Positions 1 through 10,372 of a stretch of 10,372 nucleotides of DNA are shown one piece after another; the stretch's first letter is position 1, and each line of letters starts with the position of its first letter. Under the pieces are notes generated by a model that saw nothing but the letters and a program-made list of their open reading frames with translations, was not told where the DNA came from and did not search any database. Made by a program: the position numbers and the translations under genes. Location of the stretch: positions 1 to 10,372 of the forward strand of contig JAWLEC010000111.1 in assembly GCA_041686315.1 (NCBI GenBank), written 5' to 3'. This DNA is from Sva-07 sp041686315 (GTDB lineage: Bacteria; Actinomycetota; Acidimicrobiia; Acidimicrobiales; Ilumatobacteraceae).

Positions 1-22
1 GTGCCGGATCAGGGCCCTTGCT

Positions 23-640
23 TCATCTCAGGGGAATTTCGAGGGTCTGTTCGAGGTCGGTGATGGCCTGCTCGGCGGAGACGACCTTGATGGTGGTCAT
101 GCCCATGGCCCTGGCCGGCTTGAGGTTGATGCCGAGGTCGTCGAGGAACACGCACTCGTGCGGCTCGACGCCGACCAACTCGCAGGCGATCTCGTAGAAG
201 CGCGGTTCGGGTTTGCGGCAGCCGACCTTGCTCGACTCCACGATGTGGTCGAACATCACCATCACGTCGCCCACGTCCATGCGCTGCTCGCCGCCGACCA
301 CGTTGTTGGTGAGGCAGGCGGTGCGGTAGCCGGAGCGGATCACCCGGTCGAGTGCCGTCACCATCTCGGTGCGCAGCTCGCCCGACAGCAGCGCCAGCAC
401 GTCGGCCCCCGGCACGCGATGGCCGAGCCGGGTCGACTCCTCCGAGAACAGCGCGTCGAACTCCTCCGGTGAGATGTCGCTGCGCTCCAGCAGCGCCCAC
501 GCATTGGTGTCGGGGTCGGTGGCGTTGACGCCACGGATGAAGTCGACGGGAAGCCCGTTGGCGGCCTCGTAGCGGTTGAACGCCTCGAAGGGGCTGGACA
601 GGATCACGCCACCGAAATCCCAGAGTACTGCTCGGATCAT
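23..640 (-). CDS. HAD-family hydrolase, ACAD10/sEH N-domain-like phosphatase
   Basis: A 205-residue cytosolic haloacid-dehalogenase-superfamily hydrolase, probably a small-molecule phosphatase; the substrate is not predictable. Seen: motif I WDFGGVI with nucleophile Asp8, motif II CLTNN with Thr111, motif III CRKPEPRFYE with Lys143, and motif IV FLDDLGINLKPARAMGM with Asp167/Asp168. The last block and the LTNN/RKP spacing resemble the ACAD10 and soluble-epoxide-hydrolase N-terminal phosphatase group. The second Asp of the usual DxD motif is Gly10 (D-F-G). Such DxG variants are common in this subgroup, but the residue normally acts as general acid/base, so activity should not be assumed. The ATG at 640 is chosen because the HAD fold starts two residues later and a TAGGCT hexamer lies 8 bases upstream. 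Further upstream in-frame codons encode no recognisable domain and run into the divergent gene. It is transcribed away from the NYN-S1 gene and has no visible link to the repair genes. Confidence 0.9.
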   Translation of the reverse strand: MIRAVLWDFGGVILSSPFEAFNRYEAANGLPVDFIRGVNATDPDTNAWALLERSDISPEEFDALFSEESTRLGHRVPGADVLALLSGELRTEMVTALDRVIRSGYRTACLTNNVVGGEQRMDVGDVMVMFDHIVESSKVGCRKPEPRFYEIACELVGVEPHECVFLDDLGINLKPARAMGMTTIKVVSAEQAITDLEQTLEIPLR

Positions 641-648
641 GAGCGGCG

Positions 649-654
649 AGCCTA
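649..654 (-). promoter_or_regulatory. Putative -10 element of the HAD gene
   Basis: TAGGCT read on the minus strand, with 8 bases between it and the ATG at 640. It fits the TANNNT pattern and resembles the TAGGAT elements before uvrB and uvrA. No convincing -35 hexamer is visible 16-18 bases upstream, and there is no Shine-Dalgarno between it and the ATG. A transcript from here would have little or no leader. This is inference from sequence and spacing only. Confidence 0.45.
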
Positions 655-673
655 CGATGGCGTGCAGGCGGCC

Positions 674-686
674 TCCGGTATCCGGA
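674..686. repeat. Short palindrome TCCGG-TAT-CCGGA in the divergent intergenic region
   Basis: Perfect 5-bp arms around a 3-base centre, lying upstream of the HAD -10 element and 94 bp from the start of the divergent NYN-S1 gene. It could be an operator for a dimeric regulator. In GC-rich DNA a palindrome this short can occur by chance, so it is recorded mainly because a stronger inverted repeat lies 6 bp away. Confidence 0.35.
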
Positions 687-692
687 CGATCG

Positions 693-719
693 GCACCCGA
701 TTGCGTCAGCATCGGGTGC
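693..719. promoter_or_regulatory. Perfect 9-bp inverted repeat, candidate operator or leader hairpin
   Basis: Arms GCACCCGAT (693-701) and ATCGGGTGC (711-719) are exact reverse complements separated by the 9-base centre TGCGTCAGC. It sits between the divergent HAD gene and the NYN-S1 gene, 48 bp before the latter's ATG. As DNA it has the size of an operator for a dimeric repressor. As RNA, if transcription begins upstream of it, it would form a stable 5' leader hairpin, which is relevant because the downstream protein has ribonuclease and S1 RNA-binding domains and could act on its own mRNA. No T-tract follows, so an intrinsic terminator is unlikely. The repeat is directly visible; its role is inference. 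Confidence 0.6.
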
Positions 720-754
720 GACGTCGGGCCGGCACGGCTCCGCCTCCGACACTC

Positions 755-762
755 AGGAAGAG
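755..762 (+). promoter_or_regulatory. Ribosome binding site of the NYN-S1 gene
   Basis: AGGAAGAG, a good Shine-Dalgarno sequence, with its AGGA core ending 9 bases before the ATG at 768. It decides this start over in-frame upstream ATGs (from 576), whose extra 64 codons overlap the HAD gene and its promoter and encode no recognisable domain. It contrasts with the leaderless-looking starts of the uvr genes. Confidence 0.75.
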
Positions 763-767
763 ACGCA

Positions 768-2288
<1,521 letters not shown>

Positions 2289-2289
2289 C

Positions 2290-3063
2290 GTGCGCTTCGT
2301 CACCTGGAACATCAACTCCCTGCGCGCCCGCCAGGAACGCGTGGAGGCCTGGATCGCCGACGTGCAGCCCGACGTGCTGCTGCTGCAGGAGACCAAGCTC
2401 GCCGACGACGCGTTCCCAGCGCTGGCGTTCGAGGCGATGGGATACTCGTGCGCCCACTACGGCCAGGGCCAGTGGAACGGCGTGGCGATCCTGTCGAAGG
2501 TGGGCCTCGACGACGTGGTCACCAACTTCGCCGGCGGAGTCGACCCCGATCCCGACGCCCGGATCATCACCGCCACGTGCGGCGGCGTGCGGGTGAGCAG
2601 CGTCTACGTCCCCAACGGCCGATCCCTCGACCACGAGCACTACGTCTACAAGCTGTCGTGGCTCGACCGCCTGGTGGCGCACCTCGACGCCGACACCGAC
2701 CCGTCGGCCGACGTCATCGTCGGCGGCGACTACAACGTCGCCCCCGACGACCGTGACGTTCCCGATCCGGCCAAGCTGGTCGGGGCCACGCACGTCAGCC
2801 AGCCCGAGCGCGATCGGCTCGCCGCCCTCGAGGCGTGGGGGCTCACCGACGTGTTCCGCGTCCATCACCCGGAGGACCGGGTGTACTCGTGGTGGGACTA
2901 CCGGGCCGGTGACTTCCACCAGGGACGCGGGATGCGCATCGACCTGCTGATGTGCTCGGCCCCGGTGGTCGATCGGGCCACGTGGAGCGTGATCGACCGC
3001 AACGCCCGCAAGGGCAAGCAGCCCAGCGATCACGCACCCGTGATCGTCGACCTCGCCGACTGA
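2290..3063 (+). CDS. xth: Exodeoxyribonuclease III (AP endonuclease, xth family)
   Basis: A 257-residue member of the Mg-dependent exonuclease III / endonuclease-exonuclease-phosphatase family. Family members cut 5' to abasic sites, remove blocked 3' ends and digest 3'-5' on duplex DNA in base excision repair. All expected active-site positions are visible: Asn7 in FVTWNINS, Glu34 in LLQETK, Tyr106 in SVYVPNG, Asp147 and Asn149 in GGDYNV, Asp218 in RIDLL, and Asp247/His248 in SDHAP. Length is close to the usual 250-270 residues. The GTG start is chosen because the conserved MRFVTWNINSLRAR N-terminus begins there and GGGAGG sits 5 bases upstream; the longer in-frame extension is the NYN-S1 repeat tail read in another frame. 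It starts one base after the NYN-S1 stop, so the two are probably co-transcribed. Its last 34 bases overlap the convergent helicase gene. Confidence 0.96.
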   Translation: MRFVTWNINSLRARQERVEAWIADVQPDVLLLQETKLADDAFPALAFEAMGYSCAHYGQGQWNGVAILSKVGLDDVVTNFAGGVDPDPDARIITATCGGVRVSSVYVPNGRSLDHEHYVYKLSWLDRLVAHLDADTDPSADVIVGGDYNVAPDDRDVPDPAKLVGATHVSQPERDRLAALEAWGLTDVFRVHHPEDRVYSWWDYRAGDFHQGRGMRIDLLMCSAPVVDRATWSVIDRNARKGKQPSDHAPVIVDLAD

Positions 3064-5009
3064 CCGGAGGTGCCGTCGGCCGCCGGCGCACCGTCGAGCA
3101 CGGTCAGGATCTCCGGCGCCAACCGGTGGGCGGTGATCGACCCGAACGACGTCACCTCGGCCAACTCGTCGGCCGTGGTGGGTCGGGACCGGGCGATGGC
3201 CGCGAGATCGCGGCCGCTGCAGAGCTGTTCGGGGAGGATGCCGGCGCGCCGGGCCGCGTCGTTGCGCCACGCGCGGAGCCGCTCACCGACGGGGTCGGTC
3301 GTCGCCCGTCGCCGGCGCGGCGGGGGAGCAGCGGTGGGTTCGTCGAGATCCAACCCGTCGAGGAAGGGGCTCGCGGCGCGGGCGTAGCCGTGCCGCCGGG
3401 CAGCGTGGGTGATCAGCAGGCGGTCGGTGGCCCGCGTCAGCGCCACGTACAGCAGGCGTCCCTCCTCGGCTCTCGTGTCGGCGGTGGTGGCCGACTTGTG
3501 CGGCACGAGGCTGGTCTCCACCCCCGACACGATCACCGTGTGCCACTCGCGTCCCTTGGCGGCGTGGAACGACAGCAGGTCGACACCGTCGGTCGAGGCA
3601 TCCCGGAACGGGTTGGTGGTGGCGACCCACCCGCGGAACCCGGCCCCGTCACCCAGCGGCTGCTCGCGCAGGTAGTCGAGCACCGCAGCGGCCACGCGAC
3701 GTTCGGGGTCGGGCGTGTCGTCGTCGCGGTCGCGGGCGCTGCTCGTCGAGCGGGTGGTGGCCGGCGCCGGCGGGGGAGCGTCGAGGATGTCGTGCGCCCA
3801 GCCGCGCAGTTGCGACGCCGACCCGCGGGTGGCCGCCGACCGCACCACGGCCTGCAGCGGGGAGCCGGCCGCCGTCGCCGAACGTCGAGTGGGCACGCCT
3901 ACTGACCGGAAGGCGGCCTCGAACGCAGCGAGCTGCTGGTTCGTGCGGGCGAGGACCGCCACGTTGCCGCTGCGGACGAGGTTGGGATCGAGCCCGACGA
4001 CGAACCGCGCCGCCCGCGCGGCCTCGTCGTTTTCGTCGGCGGCGTGCAGGCGCTCCACCACCGGCCCGTCGCCGCGGTTCGACACGAGCGCGCCGGGCTG
4101 TCCGGTGGTGTCGAGCACGTGCACGCCGGCGCGCACGATCTGCGGGGTGCAGCGGTGGTTCACCGGCAGGCGCACCACCTCCACGCCGGGAAACCGTGTC
4201 TCCACCTCCACGAGCAGGCTCGGGTCGGCGCCGTTGAACCCGTAGATGGCCTGGGCGGGATCACCCACGAGGAAGAGGTCGTCGCGTCCGTGACGGAGCA
4301 GGTCGACCAGCTGGTGCTGCAGAGGGTTGAGGTCCTGCGCCTCGTCGACCAGGACGTGGCGGAAACGCCACCGCACGCTCTCGGCGAAGTCGGCGTCGCG
4401 CTGCATGTCGCGGATCGCGTGGCCGAGCACGTCGTCGAAGTCGATCACGCCGCGGCGCCGCTTGAGCTGGGCGTAGTCGGCGTACACCGCGGCACAGCGG
4501 TCGACGCCCGGCCCGGGCCGGCGCTGCTGCCGCCGGCAGGCAGAGGCGTAGGCGTCGGGGGCGATGCCGCGAGCCGACGCCCAGTCGATCTCGGCGACGA
4601 AGGCCGCCAGCTGGCGCCGGTCGACATCGGTGGAGCCCGCCGAGAGGGCGTCGCCCACCAACCGTCGTCGGTCGGACACCACCGTGAGGGGGCGACGGTC
4701 GGTGTCGGCCCAGCGCTGGGTGAGCACGCCGAGCATCACCGAGTGGAACGTGCCGGCCTCCACCCGCTCGCGCAGGCCCAGCCGGAGCAGGCGGCGACGG
4801 ATCTCGCCGGCGGCCTCGCGGGTGAACGTGAGCGCGAGGGTGTGCCGGGCGTCGGCCGACTCGGTGGCGATGCGGTGGGCGATCCGGCGGGTGAGCACCC
4901 GCGTCTTGCCCGAACCGGCGCCGGCGATCACGGCCACCAGCCGCGAGTCGCTGGTGACGGCGGCGCGCTGGTCGGCGTCGAGGTCGGCCAGCACGGCGTC
5001 GGCGTCCAC
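3030..5009 (-). CDS. uvrD2: UvrD2-like superfamily 1 DNA helicase with C-terminal HRDC domain
   Basis: A 659-residue ATP-dependent 3'-5' helicase of the UvrD/Rep/PcrA family. Visible motifs: Q-motif DADQRAAV (Gln14), Walker A AGAGSGKT (29-36, Lys35), motif Ia LTFTREAAGEI, motif II VDEAQD (221-226), motif III LVGDPAQAIYGFNGA, motif IV VNHR, motif V LLSFHAAKGREW (479-489) and motif VI LLYVALTRATDR (519-530). Residues 572-640 resemble an HRDC domain (VGERLRAWRNDAARRAGI and ITAHRLAPEIL), the layout of mycobacterial UvrD2. The tetracysteine motif that joins helicase and HRDC in M. tuberculosis UvrD2 is absent: residues 550-575 are Pro/Arg-rich with no Cys. The GTG at 5009 is preferred because TACAGT lies 7 bases upstream and the Q-motif follows closely; the in-frame GTG at 5018 overlaps that hexamer. 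The gene is divergent from uvrB and convergent with xth, fitting a repair role. The UvrD2 name is by architecture only. Confidence 0.92.
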   Translation of the reverse strand: MDADAVLADLDADQRAAVTSDSRLVAVIAGAGSGKTRVLTRRIAHRIATESADARHTLALTFTREAAGEIRRRLLRLGLRERVEAGTFHSVMLGVLTQRWADTDRRPLTVVSDRRRLVGDALSAGSTDVDRRQLAAFVAEIDWASARGIAPDAYASACRRQQRRPGPGVDRCAAVYADYAQLKRRRGVIDFDDVLGHAIRDMQRDADFAESVRWRFRHVLVDEAQDLNPLQHQLVDLLRHGRDDLFLVGDPAQAIYGFNGADPSLLVEVETRFPGVEVVRLPVNHRCTPQIVRAGVHVLDTTGQPGALVSNRGDGPVVERLHAADENDEAARAARFVVGLDPNLVRSGNVAVLARTNQQLAAFEAAFRSVGVPTRRSATAAGSPLQAVVRSAATRGSASQLRGWAHDILDAPPPAPATTRSTSSARDRDDDTPDPERRVAAAVLDYLREQPLGDGAGFRGWVATTNPFRDASTDGVDLLSFHAAKGREWHTVIVSGVETSLVPHKSATTADTRAEEGRLLYVALTRATDRLLITHAARRHGYARAASPFLDGLDLDEPTAAPPPRRRRATTDPVGERLRAWRNDAARRAGILPEQLCSGRDLAAIARSRPTTADELAEVTSFGSITAHRLAPEILTVLDGAPAADGTSGQSARSTITGA

Positions 5010-5016
5010 CAGCGAC

Positions 5017-5022
5017 ACTGTA
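5017..5022 (-). promoter_or_regulatory. Putative -10 element of the helicase gene
   Basis: TACAGT on the minus strand, a TANNNT match, with 7 bases between it and the GTG at 5009. That spacing puts the likely transcription start at or next to the start codon, so the mRNA would be leaderless. No Shine-Dalgarno is visible before the GTG, no good -35 is seen, and no LexA-type box lies close to this side. Confidence 0.5.
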
Positions 5023-5121
5023 GAGGGCCCGTGTCGCAGCCCCCGGTGCGCCCAGCGGTGGGACCATCTCGCGCCACGGACGGACCCGGCTCCGATCACC
5101 AGCGAACGCCCCTGCTGCCGG

Positions 5122-5150
5122 CTGGACGAACAGACGTTCGGCGGTAGGAT
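5122..5150 (+). promoter_or_regulatory. uvrB promoter (-35 CTGGAC, 17-bp spacer, -10 TAGGAT)
   Basis: CTGGAC (5122-5127) and TAGGAT (5145-5150) are separated by 17 bp, the optimal spacing for a primary-sigma promoter, and the LexA-type box fills most of the spacer. The -10 ends 6 bases before the ATG at 5157, so the predicted transcript begins at or within a base or two of the start codon. No Shine-Dalgarno is present, which agrees with leaderless translation. Confidence 0.7.
5127..5140. promoter_or_regulatory. LexA (SOS) operator of uvrB
   Basis: CGAACagacGTTCG is a perfect match to the CGAAC-N4-GTTCG operator of Gram-positive and actinobacterial LexA/DinR. It lies between the -35 and -10 of the uvrB promoter, so bound LexA would block RNA polymerase, and RecA-stimulated LexA cleavage after DNA damage would release it. 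It is 17 bp before the ATG. Confidence 0.88.
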
Positions 5151-5156
5151 GATCGC

Positions 5157-7265
5157 ATGTCCGCGCCCTCTGCGCCCACTGCACCCGAGGCCCCCGAGGC
5201 GGTGCTCCTCGAGTCGGCACCCGCCAGCAACTACGCGGCCCACGACGACCAGCGCTTCCGCATGGTCGCCGACTACGAGCCCGCCGGCGACCAGCCCGCC
5301 GCCATCGCCGCGCTCAGCGACGGCATCGAGGCCGGCGACCGGTTCCAGACGCTGCTCGGCATCACCGGATCGGGCAAGTCGGCCACCATCGCCTGGACCA
5401 TCGAGCAGACGCAACGCCCCACGCTGATCCTCGCTCCCAACAAGTCGCTCGCCGCCCAGCTGGCCCAGGAGATGCGCGAGTTCTTCCCCGACAACCGGGT
5501 CGAGTACTTCGTCAGCTACTACGACTACTACCAACCCGAGGCGTACATCCCCAGCAGCGACACCTACATCGAGAAGGACAGCTCGATCAACGACGAGATC
5601 GACCGCCTGCGGCACTCGGCCACGGCGGCGCTGCTCACCCGGCGTGACGTGATCGTGGTGGCGTCGGTGTCGTGCATCTACGGCATGGGCAACCCCGAGG
5701 AGTACCGGGGCAACCTGCTCGACCTCAGCGTGGGCGTCGACTACGACATGCGCAACATCCTGCGCCGCCTCGTCGACATGCAGTACGACCGCAACGACAT
5801 GACCCTCGGGCGGGGCAACTTCCGGGTGCGCGGCGACACCATCGAGGTGCACCCCGCCTACGAGGAGTCGGTACTGCGCATCGAGATGTTCGGCGACACG
5901 GTCGACCGCATCACCACCATCGACCCGCTCACCGGCGAACAGCTCAGCGAGCTGCAGCGGGCCTACGTGTTCCCCGCCACGCACTACGTCACCGGCTCCG
6001 AGCGCATGGCCACGGCGATGGGCAAGATCGAGGCCGAGCTGCAGGAGCGGCTGCAGTGGTTCGAGGAGAACGACAAGCTGCTCGAGGCCCAGCGGCTGCG
6101 CATGCGCACCCAGTACGACCTCGAGATGATGAGCGAGGTCGGCTACTGCAACGGCATCGAGAACTACTCGATGCACATCGACGGCCGCGACCACGGCGAA
6201 CCGCCGTTCACGCTGCTCGACTACTTCCCCGACGACTACCTGCTGGTGATCGACGAGAGCCACGTGGCGGTGCCGCAGTTGCACGGTCAGTTCGCCGGCG
6301 ACCGCAGCCGCAAGGACATGCTGGTCGACCACGGCTTCCGCCTGCCGTCGGCGCGCGACAACCGGCCGCTCACCTTCGACGAGGTGCTCGAACGGGTCAA
6401 CCAGGGCGTGTTCATGTCGGCCACCCCCAGCGACTACGAGCTGCGCGTGTCCACCAAGGTGGTCGAGCAGATCGTGCGGCCCACCGGCCTCGTCGACCCC
6501 GAGGTGATCGTGAAGGCCACCAAGGGCCAGATCGACGACCTGATGGAGATGGTCAACGACCGCGTCACCCGCGGCGACCGGGTGCTCGTCACCACGCTCA
6601 CCAAGAAGATGGCCGAGGACCTCACCGACTACCTCCTCGAACAGGGCCTGCGGGTGCGGTACCTGCACTCCAACATCGACACGATCCAGCGCATCGAGAT
6701 CCTGCGCGGGTTGCGCCTCGGCGACTTCGACGTGCTGGTCGGCATCAACCTGCTCCGCGAGGGGCTGGACCTGCCCGAGGTGTCGCTGGTGTGCATCCTC
6801 GACGCCGACAAGGAGGGTTTCCTGCGGTCGGAGACGTCGCTCGTCCAGACCATGGGCCGAGCGGCGCGCAACGTCGACGGTCAGGTGGTGATGTACGCCG
6901 ACACGGTCACCCGGTCGATGGAGGCGGCGATCGGCGAGGTCGAGCGGCGCCGCAAGTTGCAGCTGGCGTACAACGAGGAACACGGCATCGACCCGCAGAC
7001 CATCCGCAAGGCGGTGGGCGACATCCTGTCGCTGTTGCGGCCCGACGACACGGCGCCCGTGCCGGGCAAGGACCGTCGCCGCCAGCGCGAGCGCGACAAG
7101 GTGCAACGCGACCTCGAGTCGCTGCCCCAGCAGGAACTCGGGCGGCTCGTCCAGACGCTCGAAGCCGAGATGCACGAGGCGTCGGCCGAGCTGAAGTTCG
7201 AGTACGCCGCCAAGCTCCGCGACGAGATCAACGACCTCCGCCGCGAGCTGCGCGACGCCCAGTGA
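5157..7265 (+). CDS. uvrB: UvrABC excinuclease subunit B
   Basis: A 702-residue UvrB, the damage-verifying helicase-fold subunit of nucleotide excision repair. UvrA loads it at lesions, and it then holds the DNA for UvrC. Seen: Walker A GITGSGKS (68-75), the beta-hairpin region YFVSYYDYYQPEAY (117-130) that inserts between strands, VIDESH (364-369), FMSATPSDYEL (419-429), TTLTKKMAEDL (479-489), REGLDLPEVSL and QTMGRAARN (564-572), and a C-terminal UVR motif (about 664-699) that contacts UvrA/UvrC. It has about 30 more N-terminal residues than the E. coli protein, Ala/Pro/Glu-rich; an internal ATG at residue 36 would give the classical N-terminus. The first ATG is preferred because the promoter places the transcript start next to it. 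An SOS operator sits in the promoter. The gene stops 76 bases before uvrA. Confidence 0.98.
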   Translation: MSAPSAPTAPEAPEAVLLESAPASNYAAHDDQRFRMVADYEPAGDQPAAIAALSDGIEAGDRFQTLLGITGSGKSATIAWTIEQTQRPTLILAPNKSLAAQLAQEMREFFPDNRVEYFVSYYDYYQPEAYIPSSDTYIEKDSSINDEIDRLRHSATAALLTRRDVIVVASVSCIYGMGNPEEYRGNLLDLSVGVDYDMRNILRRLVDMQYDRNDMTLGRGNFRVRGDTIEVHPAYEESVLRIEMFGDTVDRITTIDPLTGEQLSELQRAYVFPATHYVTGSERMATAMGKIEAELQERLQWFEENDKLLEAQRLRMRTQYDLEMMSEVGYCNGIENYSMHIDGRDHGEPPFTLLDYFPDDYLLVIDESHVAVPQLHGQFAGDRSRKDMLVDHGFRLPSARDNRPLTFDEVLERVNQGVFMSATPSDYELRVSTKVVEQIVRPTGLVDPEVIVKATKGQIDDLMEMVNDRVTRGDRVLVTTLTKKMAEDLTDYLLEQGLRVRYLHSNIDTIQRIEILRGLRLGDFDVLVGINLLREGLDLPEVSLVCILDADKEGFLRSETSLVQTMGRAARNVDGQVVMYADTVTRSMEAAIGEVERRRKLQLAYNEEHGIDPQTIRKAVGDILSLLRPDDTAPVPGKDRRRQRERDKVQRDLESLPQQELGRLVQTLEAEMHEASAELKFEYAAKLRDEINDLRRELRDAQ

Positions 7266-7308
7266 GCCGGCCGTACGCCGATCACCGCCACGACGGGCAG
7301 GACCGAGC

Positions 7309-7322
7309 GGAACACGTGTTCG
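7309..7322. promoter_or_regulatory. LexA (SOS) operator of uvrA
   Basis: GGAACacgtGTTCG matches CGAAC-N4-GTTCG except for the first base, and its core GAACacgtGTTC is a perfect palindrome. It lies in the 76-bp uvrB-uvrA gap, 4 bp upstream of a TAGGAT hexamer, the same spacing as at uvrB. This indicates that uvrA has its own SOS-regulated promoter in addition to any read-through from uvrB. Confidence 0.85.
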
Positions 7323-7326
7323 GCGA

Positions 7327-7332
7327 TAGGAT
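7327..7332 (+). promoter_or_regulatory. -10 element of uvrA
   Basis: TAGGAT, identical to the uvrB -10, preceded by GCGA and the LexA box and followed by 9 bases before the ATG at 7342. The position 17-18 bp upstream holds no good -35 match, so the promoter may be weaker than that of uvrB. No Shine-Dalgarno precedes the ATG, so a leader of at most a few bases is predicted. Confidence 0.65.
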
Positions 7333-7341
7333 CGGGCGCTG

Positions 7342-10278
<2,937 letters not shown>

Positions 10279-10323
10279 TCTCGCGACATCTTGCAGATCT
10301 GAGGCGCAGCGGGCGCCCTCTGG

Positions 10324-10329
10324 CAGACT
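10324..10329 (+). promoter_or_regulatory. Possible -10 element for a gene at the window end
   Basis: CAGACT keeps the conserved second A and final T of the -10 consensus and ends exactly 6 bases before a GTG at 10336, the spacing seen at uvrB. The first base is not T and no -35 is visible 16-18 bp upstream. The site is supported mainly by the recurring geometry in this window. Confidence 0.3.
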
Positions 10330-10335
10330 CGCACC

Positions 10336-10372
10336 GTGGTCGAGACCGTCGTCGACACCGGCGTCGACCGGA
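10336..10372 (+). CDS. Possible start of a gene, cut by the window end
   Basis: An open frame from GTG gives VVETVVDTGVDR in 12 codons before the window stops. It begins 57 bases after the uvrA stop, on the same strand, with a -10-like CAGACT 6 bases upstream. Codon use is GC-rich at third positions, like the neighbours. Too little is present to identify it. uvrC is a common downstream neighbour of uvrA in actinobacteria and would be a contextual guess; the peptide alone does not show it. Confidence 0.4.
   Translation, partial: MVETVVDTGVDR

Noticed and set aside
5010..5126. Additional LexA box for the divergent helicase gene
   Set aside because: No second GAAC-N4-GTTC match exists in this stretch. 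The only box (5127-5140) lies within the uvrB promoter, about 105 bp from the helicase -10.

Overview
The window is a GC-rich, densely coded bacterial chromosome segment carrying a DNA-repair neighbourhood. The codon use, the actinobacterial/Gram-positive type LexA site (CGAAC-N4-GTTCG), a UvrD2-like helicase with a C-terminal HRDC domain and a Lys/Ala/Pro histone-like tail all suggest an actinomycete-type organism. A member of the Acidimicrobiia is my best guess, but no rRNA or other taxonomic marker is present. I see no mobile element, tRNA, rRNA, CRISPR array or phage gene.

Layout. (1) 23-640, minus: a HAD-family phosphatase of the ACAD10/soluble epoxide hydrolase N-domain type. (2) 641-767: a divergent intergenic region with two inverted repeats, one of them a perfect 9-bp-arm palindrome. 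(3) 768-2288, plus: a three-part protein with a Zc3h12a-like NYN/PIN ribonuclease domain, an S1 RNA-binding domain and a tail of about 135 residues of AKKAP/AKKAA repeats. (4) 2290-3063, plus: exodeoxyribonuclease III (xth family), one base after the preceding stop and with its own Shine-Dalgarno. (5) 3030-5009, minus: a UvrD2-like superfamily 1 helicase that overlaps the xth 3' end by 34 bp tail to tail. (6) 5010-5156: the divergent control region between helicase and uvrB. (7) 5157-7265, plus: uvrB. (8) 7342-10278, plus: uvrA. (9) 10336 to the window end: probably the first codons of another gene.

How it fits together. UvrA and UvrB find and verify bulky lesions in nucleotide excision repair, a UvrD-type helicase can act in the same pathway, and exonuclease III cuts abasic sites in base excision repair. 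Both uvrB and uvrA carry a LexA-type operator placed exactly four bases upstream of an identical TAGGAT -10 hexamer, so both are very likely SOS-induced from their own promoters. Several genes have a -10-like hexamer only 6-9 bases before the start codon, which points to leaderless or nearly leaderless transcripts. The NYN-S1-tail protein and xth instead have good Shine-Dalgarno sequences and probably form a two-gene operon.

The least familiar item is the NYN-S1-histone-tail protein coupled to exonuclease III. The remaining genes are recognisable repair genes, and the new information about them lies in their regulation and in small domain differences.
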